Positions 6,845 to 14,906 of a stretch of 64,000 bases of DNA are shown here, piece after piece. The DNA is from a virus. The notes beneath the pieces are model-generated. The model was not told where the DNA came from and did no database searches. It saw nothing but the letters and a program-made list of their open reading frames with translations. The stretch's first letter is position 1. Every line of letters begins with the position of its first letter. A program made the translations under genes and the position numbers. The stretch lies in the IMG/VR virus record IMGVR_UViG_3300012001_000009, positions 1 to 64,000 of that record. One strand, given 5' to 3'.

Positions 6845-6864
6845 CAGTTGGTTATAGCGATCTG

Positions 6865-6894
6865 TTAGAAAACTGAAAACAAGCGCTGTATAAT
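6865..6894 (+). promoter_or_regulatory. possible promoter for the recombination/replication operon
   Basis: TATAAT at 6889-6894 is preceded 18 bases upstream by a weak TTAGAA. The sequence GCTGTATAATTACATC resembles the element at 1267-1280. It lies 45 bases before the Sak4-like gene. Confidence 0.45.
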
Positions 6895-6938
6895 TACATC
6901 ACGGTAGCCCATGCTACTAGACAAACGGAAAGTTCTCT

Positions 6939-7775
6939 ATGAGTCTTTTAAACGAAATCTCGCATTCGTCGCAATCGAATAGCGGGATACGAGTTGTTAT
7001 CGGCGGCGTCGAAAAAGTAGGCAAAACTACGTTAGCGACAGGCGCGCCTCGAGCGCTGCTTATTCCAATGGAAACTGGCTATTCGGGTGTATCAGTAATG
7101 CGAACCCCTAAGCCAGAATCATTTGACGATGTTATGGAATTGTTAGGCGATGTTCGAGACCAAGCTATCGCCGGCACTTTCCAATATGAGTCTATTGTGT
7201 TCGACAGCGCGACAGCGCTGGAAACTCTCATTCATACGGCAACGCTTGAACGCGATCCTCTCTATTCTCCCGGCAATAAAAAGACTGTCACTATGGACAG
7301 TGCGCTGGGCGGATACGGCAAGGGTTACGCATTCGCCAACAGTCTGTTCAAAGACTTCCTGGATATTTGCGACGAACTGGCAGAACATGGCGGGATCAAC
7401 ATTATTTTAACTGCCCATGTATTCGCCGGCAAGGTCCTGGATCCTACAACCGGCGAATATGATACGTGGGACATTCTGCTGCACTCTCCCAAAAATCAAA
7501 AGACATATGGTAAGCGCGAAATGCTTACCCAGTGGGCCGATCTTGTTGGCTTTATGCATGAGCCTGTGTTTATCAGTGAAGGGAAAACTTTAGCCAAAGG
7601 CGTATCAGCTGGCAAGGGTCGGGTATTAGGTTTATCCCGAATGCCCGGATACGTTGCAGGAAATCGTTTCAATATGACCGGTGTAATACCTATCCCAAGG
7701 GACGAAAATTGGAATAGTTTGGCAAGGGCTATCCGCGATGCTTGCGGGATAGATGTTTATAATCGTGATGTTTAA
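6939..7775 (+). CDS. Sak4-like RecA-fold ATPase
   Basis: A 278-aa phage P-loop protein. Walker A is GGVEKVGKTT (residues 22-31); Walker B is YESIVFDSAT, with a hydrophobic strand ending in Asp. Later GINIILTAHVF gives a RecA-like strand and sensor residue. Short RecA-like proteins of this kind (Sak4/AAA_24) promote single-strand annealing together with a phage single-strand binding protein. That fits its place directly before the DUF669 gene and near a Cas4-like nuclease and a helicase. It has no separate DNA-binding extension. Confidence 0.8.
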   Translation: MSLLNEISHSSQSNSGIRVVIGGVEKVGKTTLATGAPRALLIPMETGYSGVSVMRTPKPESFDDVMELLGDVRDQAIAGTFQYESIVFDSATALETLIHTATLERDPLYSPGNKKTVTMDSALGGYGKGYAFANSLFKDFLDICDELAEHGGINIILTAHVFAGKVLDPTTGEYDTWDILLHSPKNQKTYGKREMLTQWADLVGFMHEPVFISEGKTLAKGVSAGKGRVLGLSRMPGYVAGNRFNMTGVIPIPRDENWNSLARAIRDACGIDVYNRDV

Positions 7776-7802
7776 CCACTTATGAAATAGAAGGATTTTA
7801 AC

Positions 7803-8639
7803 ATGGCACTCTTAAATTTTAACGCCGCTGAAGTCGAACCGTCGCAAGGGTTCCAAGCTGTTCCAACAGACTGGTACACCTGCACTATCGAACAGTCGGA
7901 AATGCGAGCCACGAACGATGAAAAAGGCGCGTATCTTTGGCTAATGTTCGGTATCGTTGACGGGGAATACGCTGGGCAAAAACTGTTCACCAACCTCAAC
8001 ATCGAAAACGCAAATCCGAAAACTGTCAAGATAGCATACGGTCAGCTTTCGGCAATCGCTCACGCGGTCGGCGTTCTCAACGTCGAAAACTCCGAACTGC
8101 TGCACGATATCCCGCTAAAGGTTCGTGCGAAGTATCAGCCAGCCAATCCGCCCTACGACGAACAAAACCAACTTACTGCATTCAAGAACGTCAACGAGGT
8201 GACACATAGCGCCGGCGCCGTAGCTGCGAAACCCGCGAAAGCTGCACCAGCCACCAAAGCACCGCCGGCAGCAAAAGCATCTGCTAAAGAAGCGTGGAAG
8301 CCAAAAACCCCGCCTCCTCCAGCTGAAGAAACAGGAGAAGAAACAGCCGGCGACCCGGACACCAGTTTTCCGTTCGGCGAAAATGCGCCCGAGTATATCA
8401 TGCTTGAAGCTGCCAACGGTATCAGTCGGGAGGAGTATCTGGAAAACGGATGGACTGACGAGGACCTGATCGAAAATGCCTACATGGAATTATTTGTGCC
8501 TCTTGCTGACCCCGAGCCTGTAGCCAAAAAAGCCCCGCCTCCTCCACCGAAGAAAACAATCGCCAAGCCGCCTGTGAAATCTGCGGCCGCAGCGCCAGCC
8601 GCCGGATCGCAGCCTTGGAAGAAAAAGCCCGCTGCGTAA
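7803..8639 (+). CDS. DUF669 protein, likely single-strand DNA binding or recombination partner
   Basis: Residues 1-125 match DUF669: the start MALLNFNAAEVEPSQGF, WYTCTIEQSEM, and a beta-rich segment with GQKLFTNLNIENANPKTV. These resemble OB-type proteins that occur beside Sak4-like ATPases. Residues 135-195 and 235-278 are Pro/Ala/Lys-rich linkers around an acidic middle (about 185-235), as in many SSB-like tails. The 278-aa length is above usual because of these linkers. Co-transcribed with the Sak4-like gene 27 bases upstream; a terminator follows. Confidence 0.75.
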   Translation: MALLNFNAAEVEPSQGFQAVPTDWYTCTIEQSEMRATNDEKGAYLWLMFGIVDGEYAGQKLFTNLNIENANPKTVKIAYGQLSAIAHAVGVLNVENSELLHDIPLKVRAKYQPANPPYDEQNQLTAFKNVNEVTHSAGAVAAKPAKAAPATKAPPAAKASAKEAWKPKTPPPPAEETGEETAGDPDTSFPFGENAPEYIMLEAANGISREEYLENGWTDEDLIENAYMELFVPLADPEPVAKKAPPPPPKKTIAKPPVKSAAAAPAAGSQPWKKKPAA

Positions 8640-8649
8640 TCAACCATAA

Positions 8650-8680
8650 GCCTGCGTCGATTTTTGGCGCAGGCATTTTT
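8650..8680 (+). terminator. rho-independent terminator after the DUF669 gene
   Basis: GCCTGCG (8650-8656) pairs with CGCAGGC (8668-8674), loop of 11 bases, followed by ATTTTT (8675-8680). It lies ten bases after the stop and just before the ribosome binding site of the 8690 gene, so it would limit expression of the downstream nuclease and helicase. Confidence 0.75.
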
Positions 8681-8689
8681 AGGAAAACA

Positions 8690-8893
8690 ATGGGCGATGT
8701 TATAGAAGGCGCTTTTCCTAAAAAAGAAAAGACTGAGCCGATAAAGCAACCTGAATTCCATACGATGTACGAAATGGCCGCGCCTGCTACAATTGCAGAA
8801 CTGGATATGCGGGTGCTTCTATCGCTACTTATGGATAAAGGCATTTTCACCAAGGACGAATTCGTTAAAAGGATGAACGAATTATGGTACTGA
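8690..8893 (+). CDS. hypothetical protein, 67 aa
   Basis: ATG 8690 follows an AGGA site; in-frame codons upstream run through the terminator and overlap the DUF669 gene, so the shorter start is preferred. The protein has a charged N-terminus and a helical C-terminus (MRVLLSLLMDKGIFTKDEFVKRM is the pattern, in part). This layout is seen in small phage proteins of unknown function. It overlaps the next gene by ten bases. Confidence 0.6.
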   Translation: MGDVIEGAFPKKEKTEPIKQPEFHTMYEMAAPATIAELDMRVLLSLLMDKGIFTKDEFVKRMNELWY

Positions 8894-9174
8894 TTAAACA
8901 ACTCTTCGCAGCCTACTGCGCATGGAAAGCTGATCGTCGCAAAAAGAAAGCAGCCCGAGATTATCGCCGTGGCTACGAATGGGCGATACATGAATTGGAC
9001 ACAGGAAGCCTATCCCCATTTGACGTTGAGGTATATTACGGTAGCGGCGTAAATCCTACTGTGTTCGACCGAGGCGCACAGGACGGCACGGACGCATGGT
9101 GCCTATCATACCCTGACCAAGATGATCGCATTTTCAAATTTAAGCCTTACATGCGCGCAGCAAGGTCCACATGA
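8884..9174 (+). CDS. hypothetical protein, 96 aa
   Basis: The N-terminal third is strongly basic (KADRRKKKAARDYRRG) and followed by YEWAIHELDTG, a pattern seen in many phage proteins of unknown role. The C-terminal part is acidic with FDRGAQDG and a closing aromatic segment. No enzyme motif is seen. It overlaps both neighbours by a few bases, so it belongs to the nuclease-helicase operon. Confidence 0.65.
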   Translation: MVLIKQLFAAYCAWKADRRKKKAARDYRRGYEWAIHELDTGSLSPFDVEVYYGSGVNPTVFDRGAQDGTDAWCLSYPDQDDRIFKFKPYMRAARST

Positions 9175-10160
9175 CCAACCAAGTATATCTAGCGTTGGAG
9201 ACATTGTTCGCCATAAACGATGCCATAAAGGTAGATCAAGGCGCAGAGTTCCGCAAGCTAGAGGGCGTATGTCTGCCTCAGCTAAAAGACGCCTACGACG
9301 ATGGCCCGCCTGAACATCGTTCACACATGGGCGCCAGCCTTATCGGCAATGATTGCGCCCGCCAAATCTGGTACGGCTTTCACTGGCTGACTAAACGCGA
9401 TTACGACGGGACTTTACTTCGGCTGTTCAATCGAGGCCACCTCGAAGAAGGCAGATTTACCGCCATGTTGCTGCTGATCGGCTGCGAAATATTCCAGCTT
9501 GATGAAAACGGCAAACAGTTTCGTATAAGCGTAGCGGATGGCCATGCGGGCGGATCAGGCGACGGTGTGGCTATCGGAGTACCTGACCTGCCTGACCCGC
9601 AAGAGCCTTGCTTAACTGAGTACAAGACACACGGTAAAAAATCGTTTAACGAACTAGCAGGGGAAAACTGGAAAGAGTACAGAGAGGACCAGGCGTTACC
9701 GATCGGAGAAAGACGAAATATCGTTTTCGAGGGGCTGGGTGTAAAAGCCGCTAAATTTACGCATTACGTACAGGTTCAGGTATATATGCGGAAGATGGAA
9801 TTGACATCATGCTTATACCTTGCAGTCAATAAGGACAATGACGAGATATATGCAGAGATAATTCCCTTGGACATAATCGTAGCTGACCAATATATAGATC
9901 GCATGGAACGGCTCGTGGCTTTGTCAGAACCTCCCAAGCGAATAAGCAATGATCCCAGCGTTTTTAATTGTCGGTATTGCGATCATAGGGACACTTGCCA
10001 TAAACTAGGAACTGTGCCAGACCAGAACTGTCGGACCTGCGTCTATAGCAGAATCGACGGACCCGATTGGCTATGCACATGGCGTGGCAAGTTTATAAAA
10101 ATCGATAAGGCTAGACAGCTTATTGGTTGCACCGAATATCAAGTAAATCCATCGTTATAA
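9171..10160 (+). CDS. Cas4/RecB-like PD-(D/E)XK nuclease
   Basis: A 329-aa protein with the layout of phage RecB-family exonucleases. The N-terminal part has SHMGASLIGNDCARQIWYGF, in which the Cys would be the first cluster ligand. The core has GSGDGVAIG (motif II Asp), then LTEYKTHGKKSF (E-x-K, motif III), and THYVQVQVYM (QxxxY-type motif). The C-terminus adds CRYCDHRDTCH and a further Cys set (CRTC, LC), as in iron-sulphur Cas4-type proteins. It would degrade DNA ends for recombination with the Sak4-like and DUF669 proteins. The stop overlaps the helicase start (TAATG). Confidence 0.8.
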   Translation: MTNQVYLALETLFAINDAIKVDQGAEFRKLEGVCLPQLKDAYDDGPPEHRSHMGASLIGNDCARQIWYGFHWLTKRDYDGTLLRLFNRGHLEEGRFTAMLLLIGCEIFQLDENGKQFRISVADGHAGGSGDGVAIGVPDLPDPQEPCLTEYKTHGKKSFNELAGENWKEYREDQALPIGERRNIVFEGLGVKAAKFTHYVQVQVYMRKMELTSCLYLAVNKDNDEIYAEIIPLDIIVADQYIDRMERLVALSEPPKRISNDPSVFNCRYCDHRDTCHKLGTVPDQNCRTCVYSRIDGPDWLCTWRGKFIKIDKARQLIGCTEYQVNPSL

Positions 10161-11866
10161 TGCGCCTCACCCCTCGCCCATACCAAATTGAGTGCGTAGA
10201 CTCAATATACGATTACTTCGAGGAGTTCGATGGCAATCCTGTTTGCGCCCTGCCCACTGGTACTGGGAAATCAGTCATTATCGCTATGTTCCTCGAACGG
10301 GTATTCAAAGAATATCCTCGAGAAAAAATCCTGATCGTAACCCACGTAAAAGAACTGGTTGCTAACAACCATGCAGAACTTATAGACCTGTGGCCTAACG
10401 CACCAGCAGGCATTTATAGCGCGGGGTTGAACAAACGAGATACGCGAAGTTCCATCATATTTGCAGGCATTGCGAGTGTAGCAAAACGGTTTGAGGAGTT
10501 TGGACATTTTGATATAATGATCGTGGACGAGGCACACATGCTATCGCCTAGCGATAAGTCGATGTATCGAAAGTTCATATCTGGATTAAAGAAAATAAAC
10601 CCGCTGCTAAAAGTTATAGGATTTACTGCAACGCCTTGGCGCACAGGTGTTGGCCACATTACTGACGACGGTGGAGTATTTACCGATGTGTGTTTCGACA
10701 TAACAGATATGGAGTCCTTTAATCGACTTATCGAAGAAGGTTATCTGTGCCAGCTAATCCCAAAGAAAACATCCACACTGCTGGATACGGACGGAGTTCA
10801 TAAACGCGGAGGCGAGTTCATTCCAGCGGAGTTGCAGGCGGCTGTTGATATTGATTCAGTTACTAAAGCTGCCCTTGAGGAAACGATTGAACTTGCCTCC
10901 GATCGTAAGCATTGGCTTATTTTCGCATCAGGCATCGAACACGCTACGCACATTTCCGAAATACTAAACGTTATGGGTGTATCGTGCGGCGTCGTTCATT
11001 CAAAAATGACTGGCGCAGAACGCGACCAGATAATTTTAGATTTTAAATCTGGAAAAATAACTGCTTTAGCGAATTACGGGATACTTACCACTGGTTTCAA
11101 CTTTCCTGCCTTAGACCTTATCGTTATGTTGAGGCCTACTGGCTCGGTAATACTTTGGATCCAGATGCTCGGTCGATTGACTCGCGTTTTTCTAGGTAAA
11201 GAAAATGGATTAGTTTTAGACTTCGCAGGCAATACAAAAAACCTCGGCCCGATCAACGATCCTCTTATTCCGCAAAAGAAGGGCAAGGGCGGAGGGACTG
11301 CGCCTGTTAAAGAATGCCCTGTTTGCGACCCCGCAGTATGGAACCACGCTAAGGCCAAAAACTGTATTTTGTGCGGATATGAATTTTCCTTCCAAGTCAA
11401 GCTGAAAGAAGGCGCCAGCACTGACGAGATAATAAAAAAAGAATTACCAATAACTGCAATTTTGAAGATCGACCGTATTACGTATCAGCTATTCAAGCCC
11501 GCTGGCTTCAGCACCACCCCATGTATCCGCGTTTCGTATATCTGCGGCAAAAAGACAATCACGCAACTCCTCGGGATCGAATATGACGGCTATTATGGAC
11601 GACAAGCCCGCGCATGGTGGAACCGACGGGACACTGGATACAGTATGCCGGCCACGAACGTCGCCGCGCTTGAGGTCATTGCGCGCCTCAAGACGCCAAC
11701 GCATATAAAAGTGATAATAAACAAGAAATACCCAGATATCCTGGAAGAATGTTTCGACGGGTCAGCTTTTGGGATGCAAGAACCCGACGAAACGCCCGTA
11801 GAAGCGAATGTGGTCAACTTTGTTCCCATGATAAATCTTGACGCGCAATTGAAAAACTTGGCATAA
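10160..11866 (+). CDS. superfamily 2 DEAH-box helicase with zinc ribbon
   Basis: A 568-aa helicase. Q-like N-terminus RPYQIECVDSI, Walker A LPTGTGKS (31-38), DEAH box IVDEAHML (Asp123-His126), motif III GFTATPWRTG, and in the second domain VVHSKMTG, ALANYGILTTGFNFP and a motif VI QMLGRLTR. After the core, CPVCDP and CILCGYEF form a zinc ribbon, then a C-terminal domain of about 130 aa. This layout is common in phage replication or recombination helicases. ATG 10160 overlaps the nuclease stop; an in-frame ATG at 10127 would overlap it by 34 bases and lacks a binding site. Confidence 0.85.
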   Translation: MRLTPRPYQIECVDSIYDYFEEFDGNPVCALPTGTGKSVIIAMFLERVFKEYPREKILIVTHVKELVANNHAELIDLWPNAPAGIYSAGLNKRDTRSSIIFAGIASVAKRFEEFGHFDIMIVDEAHMLSPSDKSMYRKFISGLKKINPLLKVIGFTATPWRTGVGHITDDGGVFTDVCFDITDMESFNRLIEEGYLCQLIPKKTSTLLDTDGVHKRGGEFIPAELQAAVDIDSVTKAALEETIELASDRKHWLIFASGIEHATHISEILNVMGVSCGVVHSKMTGAERDQIILDFKSGKITALANYGILTTGFNFPALDLIVMLRPTGSVILWIQMLGRLTRVFLGKENGLVLDFAGNTKNLGPINDPLIPQKKGKGGGTAPVKECPVCDPAVWNHAKAKNCILCGYEFSFQVKLKEGASTDEIIKKELPITAILKIDRITYQLFKPAGFSTTPCIRVSYICGKKTITQLLGIEYDGYYGRQARAWWNRRDTGYSMPATNVAALEVIARLKTPTHIKVIINKKYPDILEECFDGSAFGMQEPDETPVEANVVNFVPMINLDAQLKNLA

Positions 11867-11871
11867 ACCGC

Positions 11872-11901
11872 TTGACAGTGAAAAAGATGCCATGTTATCG
11901 T
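11872..11901 (+). promoter_or_regulatory. promoter after the helicase gene
   Basis: A consensus TTGACA (11872-11877) is followed 18 bases later by TATCGT (11896-11901), or 17 bases later by TTATCG. It lies six bases after the helicase stop and 25 bases before the next start. Confidence 0.55.
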
Positions 11902-11925
11902 TTGTACTCGGATCAGGAGATTGCA

Positions 11926-12234
11926 ATGAAAACATTTTACTGCATGGAAAACAAAGCTACAGGTGAGCAATTCGGATTTGCCCAAAAGCGCGCTTTTGCC
12001 CAATCCATTGCGAACGAATTGCACAATTTGCCAGATGCAATCAAAACGATAAATTTCCTGTTTCTCAATAGCAAAGGCGAAAAATCCACCGTTTGCCCTT
12101 ATGAACTTGCAGAATGGTATCAGGAAACACAGGCAGCAATCGATGAAAAATTTATTAACACGCATCATAAAATTTATGTAAAAATGGGTATTACTCCGTG
12201 GGCGGCCCCTCGCTCGTTCTGGGTTAAGAACTAA
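11926..12234 (+). CDS. hypothetical protein, 102 aa
   Basis: ATG 11926 has AGGAG upstream; an in-frame TTG at 11872 lies inside the promoter and is rejected. The protein looks like a small alpha/beta fold with a conserved-looking Trp-rich end (ITPWAAPRSFWVKN). No family is recognised. It stands between a strong -35 element and a hairpin, so it may be a single-gene unit. Confidence 0.65.
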   Translation: MKTFYCMENKATGEQFGFAQKRAFAQSIANELHNLPDAIKTINFLFLNSKGEKSTVCPYELAEWYQETQAAIDEKFINTHHKIYVKMGITPWAAPRSFWVKN

Positions 12235-12256
12235 TCTAGCGCAATTCCGCGCTAGA
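12235..12256 (+). terminator. 8-bp hairpin after the 102-aa gene, possible weak terminator
   Basis: TCTAGCGC (12235-12242) pairs exactly with GCGCTAGA (12249-12256) around AATTCC. The tail CTTTCTAAGG is not a clean T run, so it may be an attenuating or RNA-stabilising hairpin rather than a full terminator. Confidence 0.35.
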
Positions 12257-12275
12257 CTTTCTAAGGAGCATCAAA

Positions 12276-12500
12276 ATGTCCAAACGTGTTTATCCTGCTG
12301 TCAAGCCACTCCGCACAGTGTGCCCGTCCGGCAGAATTTATTCCAACGGCGTCAAAGGCGGGTATCGGGTGAAGTTCTATTGTGTTATGCGTATAGACAT
12401 TCCTGCGCTTGTCGCAAAAGCAAGAGAACTTGGCGCCACTAAAATCCTTTATCCTAATCGTAGCGTTACCTTTTACTTCCCCGCTGACGAGTCGCACTGA
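12276..12500 (+). CDS. hypothetical protein, 74 aa
   Basis: AAGGAG precedes the ATG. The protein is basic, with a beta-rich middle (YRVKFYCVMRIDIPALVAKAREL) and ends acidic. No family is recognised. It lies between two hairpins (12235-12256 and 12512-12527), as do the next genes, so each may be separately controlled at the RNA level. Confidence 0.65.
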   Translation: MSKRVYPAVKPLRTVCPSGRIYSNGVKGGYRVKFYCVMRIDIPALVAKARELGATKILYPNRSVTFYFPADESH

Positions 12501-12511
12501 TACGCGACGAA

Positions 12512-12527
12512 ATTGCCGAAAGGCAAT
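12512..12527 (+). other. GNRA-capped RNA hairpin
   Basis: ATTGCC and GGCAAT enclose the stable GAAA tetraloop (12518-12521). It has no T tail. It probably acts as an mRNA processing or stability element in the 63-base gap before the next gene. Confidence 0.4.
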
Positions 12528-12563
12528 ACGGGAAATCATTCTCGAAATCACTAGGAGCATATC

Positions 12564-13106
12564 ATGTCCGAACTTCATTTCTACAGCAACAAGTCCAAAG
12601 CCCAGCGCGCTGTCTCTTCGCAACTCGGGAAGGATGCTGTCGAAGGCAAAGATTTCCACTTTGTCGTCAACGATGAACGCAAGGTAGCATATGAACGCCT
12701 CAAAGCGCCTAAACAGCCTGCTACGAAAGTCGCCGATCCGTTTGCCGCAGTTATCGCGAACGCTGTTCACGCGACTGCTGGCGAAGTCGCCGCGAAAATC
12801 AAGGCGCCTGAATACACCGGATCTGCCACGAAAGTCGTTGACGGCAAAAAGGTCGCTGTCGATGTTTCCAACGTCGTAATAAAGAAAGCTGACAAGAAGC
12901 TGTCAGCTAAAGACCACATTCGCAAGTGTTTTGCAAAACGCGGCACCTGGTCAACCGAAGAATTGATGGAGGGCGGCTACACCGAAATAAACATCAAGAC
13001 AGCCCTATCCGATTTGAAGAACCTGCAATACTGCGGCGTGGATGGCCCCGTAGTAACCAAGTCGGAAATGAGGGGTGACGTTCGGGTGTACAAACTGGTT
13101 AAATAA
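12564..13106 (+). CDS. DNA-binding-type protein with C-terminal winged-helix-like domain, 180 aa
   Basis: Three parts are visible: an N-terminal segment (1-60), a Lys/Ala-rich linker (60-110), and a C-terminal domain (115-180). In the last, KDHIRKCFAKRGTWSTEELM and INIKTALSDLKNLQYCG have the helix-turn-helix-wing pattern. The same domain ends the 13194 protein (KDELRELFAK, NLKTAMADLKNPKYS), so the two genes are part-homologous. They may bind DNA as accessory replication or transcription factors. AGGAG precedes the ATG. Confidence 0.7.
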   Translation: MSELHFYSNKSKAQRAVSSQLGKDAVEGKDFHFVVNDERKVAYERLKAPKQPATKVADPFAAVIANAVHATAGEVAAKIKAPEYTGSATKVVDGKKVAVDVSNVVIKKADKKLSAKDHIRKCFAKRGTWSTEELMEGGYTEINIKTALSDLKNLQYCGVDGPVVTKSEMRGDVRVYKLVK

Positions 13107-13145
13107 TCCGCGCTGCATCGTTTTTGATAACCACGTATGATCCCT

Positions 13146-13174
13146 ATACCAACTGCAAACCTTGCAGTTGGTAT
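13146..13174 (+). other. 13-bp perfect hairpin with 3-base loop between the two winged-helix genes
   Basis: ATACCAACTGCAA (13146-13158) and TTGCAGTTGGTAT (13162-13174) are exact reverse complements around ACC, flanked on both sides by TCCCTAT. No run of T follows, so a terminator is only partly supported. A dimeric operator for one of the flanking winged-helix proteins is equally possible. Confidence 0.5.
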
Positions 13175-13193
13175 CCCTATTTAAAGGTGCTAT

Positions 13194-13958
13194 ATGTACG
13201 TTCTAATTGACATGGACAAATGGCGATTCCTGCGAAAACATGAAAACATGACTGCTTTAAGCAACATCGCGTGGATTGAATTCCCGACTACCACAATACG
13301 AATATCACCTATCGATACGCTGATATTTATTAGCGGTATGAACAGCCGGGACAAACAGGTGTTGTATCGAAATACAGTTGGCGCCGACGGACCTAAGCTG
13401 ACGCAGGCGTCAATTTCACATATTGACGAGATTCTTTTTGATATCGCCAACCAGCTGCCTGTTGCCAATATCGATGTTGAGGACGTTGCGCGACAAGCTG
13501 ACAAAATTGGCGAAGGTGACGGCGGGGATTATCGATATTCTCCGAACAAGAAAAGTGCCAGATTGTTGGCGCTGGAAGCTGAGGGAAAGGGCCCTGACTG
13601 GCTCACAATCGATTGGGCGATAGATAAAGAATCGAGTGCTGAGGCTGTTGCAGCAATCGCCGCCGACGCTGATATGGACAAGCTCGAAAAAACGCCGCTG
13701 AAGCCCGTTTTGCCCGCAAAGCAGCGAGAATCTAAGCCCGCGGTCGCCGGCAGATCGTCGCTCAAGGACGAGTTGCGAGAATTATTTGCCAAGTCTGACA
13801 GATATACAATGGATAAACTAATGTATTTGACGGGCAAGGGCGAGTCTAACTTAAAGACTGCTATGGCTGATTTAAAAAATCCCAAATACAGTGCAGGGGA
13901 TGTACTGACAACTAAAACAGAAGGTCAGGGGTTAGAAAAAGTTTATATTAGGGTTTGA
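13194..13958 (+). CDS. protein with C-terminal winged-helix-like domain, 254 aa
   Basis: The first 110 residues form a mixed alpha/beta region with no recognised family. An acidic Ala-rich linker (about 135-190) follows, and residues 195-254 repeat the domain found at the end of the 12564 protein: a first helix LKDELRELFAK, then SNLKTAMADLKNPKYS and a wing with LTTKTEGQGLEKVYI. The likely role is DNA binding with a separate partner-binding N-terminus. An AAAGG site precedes ATG 13194. Confidence 0.65.
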   Translation: MYVLIDMDKWRFLRKHENMTALSNIAWIEFPTTTIRISPIDTLIFISGMNSRDKQVLYRNTVGADGPKLTQASISHIDEILFDIANQLPVANIDVEDVARQADKIGEGDGGDYRYSPNKKSARLLALEAEGKGPDWLTIDWAIDKESSAEAVAAIAADADMDKLEKTPLKPVLPAKQRESKPAVAGRSSLKDELRELFAKSDRYTMDKLMYLTGKGESNLKTAMADLKNPKYSAGDVLTTKTEGQGLEKVYIRV

Positions 13959-13982
13959 ATTTCAGAATCCCTATGCTATAGT
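13955..13982 (+). promoter_or_regulatory. extended -10 promoter for the histone-like gene
   Basis: TTGAAT (13955-13960), 16 bases, then TATAGT (13977-13982), preceded by TGC, which makes an extended -10 element. It is the best-formed promoter of the + block and drives the Lys/Ala-rich gene, closed by its own terminator at 14851, implying high single-gene expression. Confidence 0.55.
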
Positions 13983-14039
13983 TCGTTTTGTAGTTTCGAT
14001 TTAACAAAGAATTTATAACCTACTTTATGGAGAATCACA

Positions 14040-14834
14040 ATGTCAACCGCCGCAAAAATCCCTACCCCTGCCGAAGCCAAAGCCGCTGCTGTCGCCAAGA
14101 AAGCTGAAGAAGCCAAGTTGGCCGCCAAGGCAAAAGCCGATGCCGCTGCTGCCGTCGTTGCTGCCAAAGCCAAGAAAGATGCTGAAGCTAAAGCCGCTGC
14201 TGACGCCAAAGCAAAAGTCGCCGCTGCCGAAAAAGCAGCCAAGGAAAAAGCTGAAGCTGACGCCAAGGCAGTTGCAGCTAAAGAAGCTGCCAAGAAAGCC
14301 ACCGCTGACGCGAAGGCCGCTGCCGATAAGGTGAAAGCTGAAGCCAAGGTCGCATCGGAAAAAGCCAAAGCTGAAGCCAAGGTCGCATCGGAAAAAGCCA
14401 AAGCTGAAGCCGATAAGGTGAAAGCTGAAGCCAAGGCCGCATCGGAAAAAGCCAAGGCTGAAGCTGATAAGGTGAAAGCTGAAGCCAAGGTCGCTGCCGA
14501 GAAGGTGAAGTCGGACGCCAAAGCAGAACGCGAAGCAAAAGCAAAAGCCAAAGCTGAAGCTGCCGCCGAAAAAGCGGCCAAGAAAACTGATCCAGTTATC
14601 GAGAACGGCATCCGGCATCCGCAGCTTGAAAGCAAATGCGGAATTATCTGGGCTATCGCTGACAAGCTGACCGCCGACATGGGTAGCACTGTGCCCTGGT
14701 CTGTCCTGATCGCCGAAACCAGCAAGGACCCTGATATTGCTCCCGGCACCGTGTTCACTGAATACGGCCGCTGGAGGAAATTCCACGGCGTCACCGGCCG
14801 CATCGTTGTCGCAAAAGAAGCTGCTGCCGCGTAA
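14040..14834 (+). CDS. Lys/Ala-rich histone H1-like protein with C-terminal globular domain, 264 aa
   Basis: Residues 1-190 consist almost wholly of Ala, Lys, Glu and Asp in imperfect tandem repeats (AKAEADKVKAEAKVASEK type), predicted as a long charged helix or coiled coil. The DNA shows repeat units near 33 bases between 14330 and 14500. Residues 195-264 are a separate domain (NGIRHPQLESKCGIIWAIAD, TVFTEYGRWRKFHG), which I have seen as a pattern in phage proteins of unknown role. The composition suggests DNA or RNA coating, like H1 tails or TolA-like stalks. It has its own promoter and terminator. Confidence 0.7.
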   Translation: MSTAAKIPTPAEAKAAAVAKKAEEAKLAAKAKADAAAAVVAAKAKKDAEAKAAADAKAKVAAAEKAAKEKAEADAKAVAAKEAAKKATADAKAAADKVKAEAKVASEKAKAEAKVASEKAKAEADKVKAEAKAASEKAKAEADKVKAEAKVAAEKVKSDAKAEREAKAKAKAEAAAEKAAKKTDPVIENGIRHPQLESKCGIIWAIADKLTADMGSTVPWSVLIAETSKDPDIAPGTVFTEYGRWRKFHGVTGRIVVAKEAAAA

Positions 14835-14850
14835 TTTTCGCCTGCCTCAC

Positions 14851-14880
14851 AAACTGCCGCGCAATGCGGCAGTTTTCTTT
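14851..14880 (+). terminator. strong rho-independent terminator
   Basis: AAACTGCCGC (14851-14860) and GCGGCAGTTT (14866-14875) pair around GCAAT, and the descending arm runs into TTTTCTTTT (14872-14880). It separates the histone-like gene from the queuosine-type operon. Confidence 0.9.
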
Positions 14881-14906
14881 TATTGGGTCTAAAACAAGGA
14901 TACCCC

